Below, in pieces: positions 34,978 to 40,197 of a stretch of DNA of 40,197 bases. Made by a program: the position numbers and the translations under genes. Below the pieces are notes generated by a model. The model had not been told where the DNA came from. It was given only the letters and a program-made list of their open reading frames with translations, and did no database searches. Source of the stretch: a virus; the IMG/VR virus record IMGVR_UViG_3300005529_000020, positions 1 to 40,197 of that record; one strand, written 5' to 3'. Position 1 is the stretch's first letter; each line of letters starts with the position of its first letter.

Positions 34978-36582
34978 CTACGTGCTCCCTCCTGAGAGGC
35001 GAAGCGCGCGGGCTCGATAGAGCTCCCATGCTTCGCGATCGACTTCGGCCACATCCGGGGCGGGTGTGGTTTGGGCGAGCAGCGCGACGATGTCGCTGTG
35101 CGCCTTGCCGAAGGCACCGAGGGTGTCGGCGATGGCCTCAAGCTGCTCACGCTTGGGGCCTGTCAGGCGGTCCCGCTGGGATACGTCAGCGAGGCTGCGT
35201 ACCGTTGCCAGATCATCCTCGACTCGTTCACGCGTTTCGCGGAGCCTGGCGGCAAAAGTAAGGCCCGCATGTGCGGGCCCTGGGGTGGCTTCGTGTGATT
35301 GCAGCGGCGGTGGTTTCTTCCCCGCGTCGGATAGGTGTTTCGCGAGGTGGTCGTAGACGCCTTGGCGGTCCTTGTCGGGGATCGTCGTGCCTGTCCGGCC
35401 GCCGTTGAGGACGGCGATTCCCTGGCTGCACCCGTTCACGTTGGCGGCGCCGACGTCGCCGCTGGTGGAGACCTGGTGGTGGATGAACTTGTAGTCGTCC
35501 TTGGCGTCGGGGTAGCCGTCGCCGTCCGCGTCTTTGCCGTTCTCGTCGTACCAGGCGTAGGCCAGGCGGTAGGTCTCGGGCCGATCGTTCGACAGGTTCG
35601 CTTTCTGCTGCGGCCCGTCCCACGGCACGTCGGTCGTCGCAGTCGAGTGCGGCCGGATCGCGTTCGCCTCCAACCCCGGATCGGCGGCGGCGAGCGCCGG
35701 CACGTCCGAGAACGCGACCTGCGCGACCTTCTGACCGCCCGCATCGGCGAGCCGGCCGATGGTAGCGGTGATCGGCTCGATCGCGTCGATCATGCCCTCT
35801 TTCAGCGCGGCCTTCGCGTTCAGCATCCGCCCCTCACCGAAGCCGCCGCGGACAGCGTCCACCGTCGTCTTTCGGCCCTTGGCGACGTCGCCGGTGAACA
35901 TCTGGTACATGTCATCGACGCGCTCCTGGATGTGCGCGCGCGCCTCATCGGTGAGCGGAGCCCACGGGCCCGTCTCAGCCTTGTACTTCCCAGCCGTGAT
36001 CACGGTCGTGCTCACACCATCGGCCTCGAGCTGCTTCGACAGGTCCTCGTGCGCTGCGAACACGCCGATCGACCCGACGCCGGCGCTCGGCGACGCCACG
36101 AACTCGCTCGCCTGCGACCCGAGCCAGTAGGCGGCGCTCGCGGCCTGCGTGTTCGCCGACGCGACGACGGGCTTTACGCGGCGCGCGTCTCGGATCTGCT
36201 GGGCGAACTCGGGGATCAGGTCGGTCGCGCCGCCCGGGCTTGAGATGTCGAGCAGGATGTTCGACACGTCCGCGCTCCTCACGGCGTCCTGCAAGGCGCC
36301 CTGCAGGCGATCGACGGGCGTGCCGCCCGACATCTGCGTCATCGAGTCGGCGCGCGGGATCAGCGTGCCGTAGATCGGGATGATCGCGGTCTGCCCGATG
36401 ATCTGCGTGTCCTGCCGGCTCGGCTTCCCACCGACCCGGGCCTGGATCTCCTCATCGGATAGCTGGTGGCCTTCGAGGCGCAGCGACAGCACCTCTACGA
36501 TGACCGCCAGCATGCCTGGCCGGATCGCCCACGGCGTCTCCAGCACCGCGCGGGTGATGTTCTGGTAGCGCCGATCACTCAT
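34978..36582 (-). CDS. Prohead protease, S49 (SppA/ClpP-like) with C-terminal domain, 534 aa
   Basis: Residues 60-300 are an S49 serine protease: DISSPGG (oxyanion region, ~113-119), Ser149 in NTQAASAAYWLG, and Lys199/201 in TAGKYKAETGPW. Residues of ~335-440 form a second domain (VPWDGPQQKANLSNDRPETYRLAYAWYDENG...YKFIHHQVSTSGDVGAANVNGCSQGIAVLNGGRTGTTIPDKDRQGVYDHLAKHL) common in actinophage head proteins. A coiled-coil tail ends it. It cleaves the capsid delta domain. SD GGAGGAG before ATG 36582. Confidence 0.88.
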   Translation of the reverse strand: MSDRRYQNITRAVLETPWAIRPGMLAVIVEVLSLRLEGHQLSDEEIQARVGGKPSRQDTQIIGQTAIIPIYGTLIPRADSMTQMSGGTPVDRLQGALQDAVRSADVSNILLDISSPGGATDLIPEFAQQIRDARRVKPVVASANTQAASAAYWLGSQASEFVASPSAGVGSIGVFAAHEDLSKQLEADGVSTTVITAGKYKAETGPWAPLTDEARAHIQERVDDMYQMFTGDVAKGRKTTVDAVRGGFGEGRMLNAKAALKEGMIDAIEPITATIGRLADAGGQKVAQVAFSDVPALAAADPGLEANAIRPHSTATTDVPWDGPQQKANLSNDRPETYRLAYAWYDENGKDADGDGYPDAKDDYKFIHHQVSTSGDVGAANVNGCSQGIAVLNGGRTGTTIPDKDRQGVYDHLAKHLSDAGKKPPPLQSHEATPGPAHAGLTFAARLRETRERVEDDLATVRSLADVSQRDRLTGPKREQLEAIADTLGAFGKAHSDIVALLAQTTPAPDVAEVDREAWELYRARALRLSGGST

Positions 36583-38020
36583 CCTGGTCTCCTCCCGCTC
36601 CGATGAGGGCCGCGACGAGCCGATCATCGCCATGCCCATTCGCGCCGTTCTGGCCTGGGTCGTTAGGGTTCGCCGGCGCGGTCTGCGGCGCTGGCGGTGC
36701 GTTGCGGTCTGATGGCGGCGCGCCGGCCTCGGCCGGGTCGACCGGCGTCTGCGACCGCAGCGTGATCGTCTTGCCCGCGTCCAGGCCCTGAGCGTTGACC
36801 TGCGTGTAGTTCATCGGGCGCAGGTACACCGTGTCGCGGTCATCGACGACCTCGAGGCCCATCGCGCGGCGCGCCTCAGCGACGACGGTCCACCCTCCGA
36901 GCACCATCGAGTTCCACCGCTGCGCGAGCTTCAGCGCGTCCTCCTGCAACGCCCTGACCCGAGTCAGGTCGAAGCCGAACTCGTGCGCCCACACGTCGTC
37001 CTCCGACATGAAGTCGGTCAGGAGCTGCCACTGCACCGCGTCGGCGATCAGCCGCTGGTCGGGGATCAGCCCGTTCGAGTAGGCGTAGGCCTGCGCCTCG
37101 CCCATGTTCGTGAACGTCGAATGCTGCAAGCCAGCGCCGAGACCGACGACGATCGCCGGCACGCCGATCGCCGACGTGACGCGCTCCTCCGGCACCCTGC
37201 GCAGCTCGGTCAAGACCAGCTGCTGCGGCGAGAAGCCGAACTGGTTGACCTTCGTCGCGCCCTTCATCACCATCGGCGCGCCGCGGCGCGGCCCGGTGAA
37301 CTGCTCATCGATGTCCCGCTTCGCCTTCTGGATATCGTCGTCGGAGACCTTCACAGCCGGGTCGGGCGACACGATCACTCCCGGGACGCCGCCGTTGACC
37401 AGGATCGTCGCTGTGAACCGCGCCGCCTCATCGTCGGTGAACACCTCACGCAGCACCGACCGAAGCGGCGAGCAGCCCTTCCGCGGATTCTCATCGTCCA
37501 GGCCGAAACGGAAGTGCACGATGTCGGCCGGGTCGATCCGAAGCGGCACGTCCGTCGGCGTGTAGATGTAGGCGGCGATGAACACCGAGTCGTCGTCGGG
37601 GTCGCCGACCGGCTCGACCATCCAGCTCGGGATCCACCACAGCTCGACGACGGCGCCGATCTGGTTTCGGATCTTCAGCCAGTACGCGTTGCCGCTCATC
37701 TTCCAGTCGGTCACGGTCGCCATCCACAAGAGCGTCCCGCTGTAGTGGCTGTTCGGCTTCTTCAAGAGGCGCAGCATCGGATGGTCACGTACCGGCTCGA
37801 GTTGGCCATCCTCAGCTCGGACCTGCCATAACGCTGGCGGCGCCTCCGGGAAGTTCCGGGCGCACCACATGACGGTGACCGCGACGACGCTCGAGTCCTT
37901 GACCTGCCGCAGCCGGTTGTACCAGGGCACCGGCGCACGCCACAGCGACCAGTAGGTCGATGAGACGCGGCGGAATACCATCTGCCGCACCCGCGAGATC
38001 CCAGCGAGCAGCGCGTTCAT
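36575..38020 (-). CDS. Portal protein, HK97 type, 481 aa
   Basis: It has HK97-type portal motifs: RNFPEAPPALWQ, HPMLRLLKKPNSHYSGTLLWMATVTDWKMSGNAYWLKIRN, then PTDVPLRIDPADIVHFRF with DDENPRKGCSPLRSVLREVFTDDEAARF and VGLGAGLQHSTFTNMGEAQAYAYSNGLIPDQRLIADAVQWQLL. It forms the dodecameric DNA entry ring. The ATG at 38020 overlaps the terminase stop (ATGA), which I prefer over upstream in-frame starts. The C-terminal 60 residues are Pro/Ala/Asn rich. Confidence 0.92.
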   Translation of the reverse strand: MNALLAGISRVRQMVFRRVSSTYWSLWRAPVPWYNRLRQVKDSSVVAVTVMWCARNFPEAPPALWQVRAEDGQLEPVRDHPMLRLLKKPNSHYSGTLLWMATVTDWKMSGNAYWLKIRNQIGAVVELWWIPSWMVEPVGDPDDDSVFIAAYIYTPTDVPLRIDPADIVHFRFGLDDENPRKGCSPLRSVLREVFTDDEAARFTATILVNGGVPGVIVSPDPAVKVSDDDIQKAKRDIDEQFTGPRRGAPMVMKGATKVNQFGFSPQQLVLTELRRVPEERVTSAIGVPAIVVGLGAGLQHSTFTNMGEAQAYAYSNGLIPDQRLIADAVQWQLLTDFMSEDDVWAHEFGFDLTRVRALQEDALKLAQRWNSMVLGGWTVVAEARRAMGLEVVDDRDTVYLRPMNYTQVNAQGLDAGKTITLRSQTPVDPAEAGAPPSDRNAPPAPQTAPANPNDPGQNGANGHGDDRLVAALIGAGGDQDE

Positions 38021-39660
38021 GCCAGGCCCCATGACTGGACGACGGGCGGGTTCAGGTGGTGCCACAACGCTCGCGCCAGGCCGCCGACTGCGCCGACGGC
38101 CAGGTCGATCTTGTCGGGCGAGTCCGGGTTCTGCTTCACCGGCACCTGGTAGCCGCGCCTGTTCTCCTGGAAGCAGTTGCCGAAGTGGCGCATCAACGGC
38201 TCCGACCCGTCATGCGTGAACGCCTGATCCTTCAGCGCCTGCATGAACGTGTCCGCGGCCGGGCCCATCCGCGCCGGCTGGCCCGTGTCGAACTCGACCA
38301 CGACGTCGCCCCACCGCTGCTGCCACTCCTCGAGCTCGTGATGCCACCCGTGCGGGTCACACGCGAGCTCGGCGACCTGATAGTCAGCGAACGCGCGCTC
38401 CAGCGCCGCATCGACCGCGCCGCGACTCACGCGCCACTCGACCGGGCCGAGGCTCCGAGGCTTCTCCCACACCGCCTCGACCCACACGTGCGGCCGCTCA
38501 GCCACCGTCACCCCGACCAGCGCAGTCGAGTCGCGCTTGTACGACCCGTCGAAGAACAGCACGACCCGGACGCCCGCTCCGCGCTTCGGCCGGCGCCGAG
38601 GAGCCGCCAACGGCTCATATGCGTCCGGGTTCAACCACCGCCCGCCGCCGCGGCGACGCTGATTCAGGTGGTAGCGGGCGTGCTCATCCCGATTCGTGGT
38701 CGGGTCGTAGTAGGCCGACACGATCGAGTCGACGTCGATGTAGTCGGCGTCGCCGCACGCCTCCTCAACCGCCTTGCGCAGCTGCGAGCGCGACGAGAGA
38801 TCCCACACGCCGCCCGCCTGGCGGTGATCGAAGTACAGCCGCGGGTCGGTGATCAGGCCGCGAGCGATGTCCAGCGCGTAGTTGTGCGTCGCCTCGGCGA
38901 CCGACCCTTCACCCGGCGAGTACATCGTCGTCGTCTCCAGCGACCAGCCGTCCGCAGCCTTGCGCTTCCCGATGTTGCGAAGCATCGTGGCGTGGCCGCG
39001 GCGCTGAGACTCGCGGATCAAGCCGTGCGTCTCATCGAACCCCTGGAACGTCGTGCGCGCACCGTCCCGGGCGAGCGGAGCGGTCGAGTAGCTCGCCATC
39101 TTGCCAGGCGCGTCCTTCGGCGTGATCATCTCCACACCGACGTCGTACTGGTTGCCCAGATCGCAGCGCATCAGGATCTCCCGAGCCGCGCCGAACGCCA
39201 GATCGTCTGACTGCTCCTCCGTCGTCGCGACCATCGGGATGAACGGGTCGCGGATCCCGCGGCCGACCGGCTCACCCCGCGAATCGAACCCGTCGCAGCG
39301 CACCGGACCCTCCGGGTCGAGCTCCACGATGCCCAGCCACGCCAAAAGCTCCGTCTTCGCCCACCCCTTGCAGCGCGAGATCGCAGCGCGCTTGAACCGG
39401 CGCCGCCCAGCCAACTCGTGACCCTGCGGATACACCTCGTACATCCGCCAGATCGCCAGGCGCATCTCATCCATCAACCGGATCGGATCGCCCAGCACAT
39501 CCCCCGGCCCATGCACCAGGAGCCCCTCGATGAACGCGCACACCTGGCCGCCCAGCGACGGCCACGGCTCCGTGTCCAACTCGGGCACGACCAGCGAACG
39601 CTGCGCCAGGTCCGCCGGCGCCTTCGCGCGACGCTTCCGCACCGCCGCGGCCGTCGCCAC
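38017..39660 (-). CDS. terL: Terminase large subunit, 547 aa
   Basis: The ATPase part has a Walker-A-like SRCKGWAKTE (~residue 100) and Walker B with catalytic Glu in TTFQGFDETHGL. The nuclease part has an RNase-H-fold FFDGSYKRDSTALVGV, then ELACDPHGWHHEL, and DKIDLAVGAVGGLARAL near the C-terminus. It packages and cuts DNA. The start is a GTG overlapping the stop of the 66-aa gene (TAGTG). The C-terminus overlaps the portal start. Confidence 0.93.
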   Translation of the reverse strand: MATAAAVRKRRAKAPADLAQRSLVVPELDTEPWPSLGGQVCAFIEGLLVHGPGDVLGDPIRLMDEMRLAIWRMYEVYPQGHELAGRRRFKRAAISRCKGWAKTELLAWLGIVELDPEGPVRCDGFDSRGEPVGRGIRDPFIPMVATTEEQSDDLAFGAAREILMRCDLGNQYDVGVEMITPKDAPGKMASYSTAPLARDGARTTFQGFDETHGLIRESQRRGHATMLRNIGKRKAADGWSLETTTMYSPGEGSVAEATHNYALDIARGLITDPRLYFDHRQAGGVWDLSSRSQLRKAVEEACGDADYIDVDSIVSAYYDPTTNRDEHARYHLNQRRRGGGRWLNPDAYEPLAAPRRRPKRGAGVRVVLFFDGSYKRDSTALVGVTVAERPHVWVEAVWEKPRSLGPVEWRVSRGAVDAALERAFADYQVAELACDPHGWHHELEEWQQRWGDVVVEFDTGQPARMGPAADTFMQALKDQAFTHDGSEPLMRHFGNCFQENRRGYQVPVKQNPDSPDKIDLAVGAVGGLARALWHHLNPPVVQSWGLA

Positions 39661-39860
39661 TACCGAGCCCCCCGATGCGCCGCCAACGCCTCCAACAACA
39701 CACCAGCCGCCCGATCCAACCGGTCACCCCGCACCAGCACGACCCGACGCAGCACATTCCGATCCCGATCCAGCAACGCCACCTCAGACAACCGCGACGC
39801 CCGCTTCCCCGGATCCGGCGACGCCTCGATCGCCAACACCACCCGACACCGAGCGATCAC
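39660..39860 (-). CDS. Hypothetical protein between terminase subunits, 66 aa
   Basis: VIARCRVVLAIEASPDPGKRASRLSEVALLDRDRNVLRRVVLVRGDRLDRAAGVLLEALAAHRGAR uses GTG 39860; the frame is open further upstream without an ATG or GTG. A beta-strand/helix pattern and basic character are visible. The stop overlaps the TerL start. Intercalated small genes between TerS and TerL are uncommon. It is perhaps a packaging accessory; no family is recognised. Confidence 0.55.
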   Translation of the reverse strand: MIARCRVVLAIEASPDPGKRASRLSEVALLDRDRNVLRRVVLVRGDRLDRAAGVLLEALAAHRGAR

Positions 39861-39889
39861 CGCCTCGCCACACAGCTTCTCGAACGCGC

Positions 39890-40197
39890 CTATGCCGACA
39901 CCGCCCGCCGCGGATCCGGCGCCACCGACAACCGCGGCCGCCCCTCCGGCTCAGCCTCAGCCGACTCGGCCACCGCCGGCCTGGAATGGACCCGCAACCG
40001 CAGCCGCATCCGATCATCCACCGTCGCGCCCAGCTTCGCCTCGATCTGCCGAATCTCAGCCGCCAACGCCGCCGACGGATCGGCGAAGAACACCTCCAGC
40101 AGCAGCGCGCAGCGCCGCAACGCGCTCCAATCCGTCTCCACGAACTGGGAGGCCTGCGGCGATCGCCGCCACACCTCGAACCAGTCCCGCGTCGCCG
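39890..40197 (-). CDS. terS: Terminase small subunit, C-terminal part (continues at 1-176)
   Basis: This part carries the recognisable core W-R-R-S-P-Q-A-S-Q-F-V-E-T-D-W-S-A-L, then LLLEVFFADPSAALAAEIRQIEAKLGATVDDRMRLRLRV, the helical signature of actinophage small terminases. Its start lies across the contig junction at 176; an internal GTG at 40174 is only an artefact of linear cutting. An acidic, Pro-rich tail ends at TAG 39892. Whole protein 147 aa. Confidence 0.85.
   Translation of the reverse strand, partial: ATRDWFEVWRRSPQASQFVETDWSALRRCALLLEVFFADPSAALAAEIRQIEAKLGATVDDRMRLRLRVHSRPAVAESAEAEPEGRPRLSVAPDPRRAVSA
40158..40197. repeat. Terminal direct repeat, right copy (circular junction)
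   Basis: It is identical to bases 1-40. See the left copy. When counting genome content, these 40 bases should be used only once. Confidence 0.95.

Noticed and set aside
32476-34995. 839-codon open frame on the plus strand
   Set aside because: It is antisense to the capsid, decoration and spike genes, has a composition rich in Arg/Leu/Gly/Asp, and shows no domain. Such long open frames arise by codon bias in high-GC genes.
38056-39210. 384-codon open frame on the plus strand
   Set aside because: Antisense to terminase large; low-complexity Arg/Val/Leu composition.
1-40197. CRISPR arrays and tRNA genes
   Set aside because: I looked for regularly spaced repeats and cloverleaf patterns; none were convincing.

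Overview
The window is a complete temperate siphovirus genome written as a linear contig. The first 40 bases recur exactly as the last 40 (1-40 = 40158-40197), and the small terminase gene reads through that junction, so the real molecule is a circle (or circularly assembled) of 40,157 bp. High GC content (about two thirds by eye), frequent GTG starts, ATGA/GTGA stop-start overlaps, TTGACA promoters and a probable leaderless transcript suggest an actinobacterial or similar high-GC host. The host cannot be named from the sequence. No tRNA genes or CRISPR arrays were seen.

Layout. Nearly all genes lie on the minus strand, in two long blocks. The early block runs from a Cro-like gene at 16064 down to about 729. 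It encodes a ParB/DUF3102-like protein with a perfect 20-bp palindrome inside its gene, two secreted proteins, a recombination pair (gp3-like protein plus Cas4-like nuclease), a tyrosine integrase, several zinc-binding and HNH proteins, a papain-like cysteine protease, a RuvC-like resolvase, an O-like replication initiator with candidate origin iterons inside its coding sequence, and a run of tiny overlapping genes including two paralogous sigma-region-4-like HTH proteins. It ends at a rho-independent terminator (605-628).

The late block starts with an HNH gene at 571 and passes through the contig junction. It encodes small and large terminase, portal, S49-type prohead protease, HK97-fold capsid, a 1330-residue pectate-lyase-like spike placed unusually inside the head module, connector and tail genes, a programmed -1 frameshift in the tail assembly chaperone, a homing-type HNH gene, tape measure (728 aa), tail tip proteins, a phospholipase-D-like protein, holin, CHAP endolysin and a string of tiny membrane proteins ending at 17256.

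The immunity region (15.8-17.2 kb) holds the only plus-strand genes. A repressor and a Cro-like paralogue diverge from facing TTGACA-N17-TACNGT promoters whose -10 boxes overlap GGAAC-type operators. Next to them are a superinfection-immunity membrane protein and a small lipoprotein, probably expressed from the prophage.

Most of the genome is ordinary for a temperate actinophage. The parts most worth checking are the origin-like iterons in the initiator gene, the palindrome in the ParB-like gene, the C-run frameshift site, the 14-bp hairpin directly before the spike gene, the PLD-like protein between tail and lysis genes, the Cas4-like nuclease lacking its usual lysine, and the likely frameshifted HTH gene at 2.7-2.9 kb.
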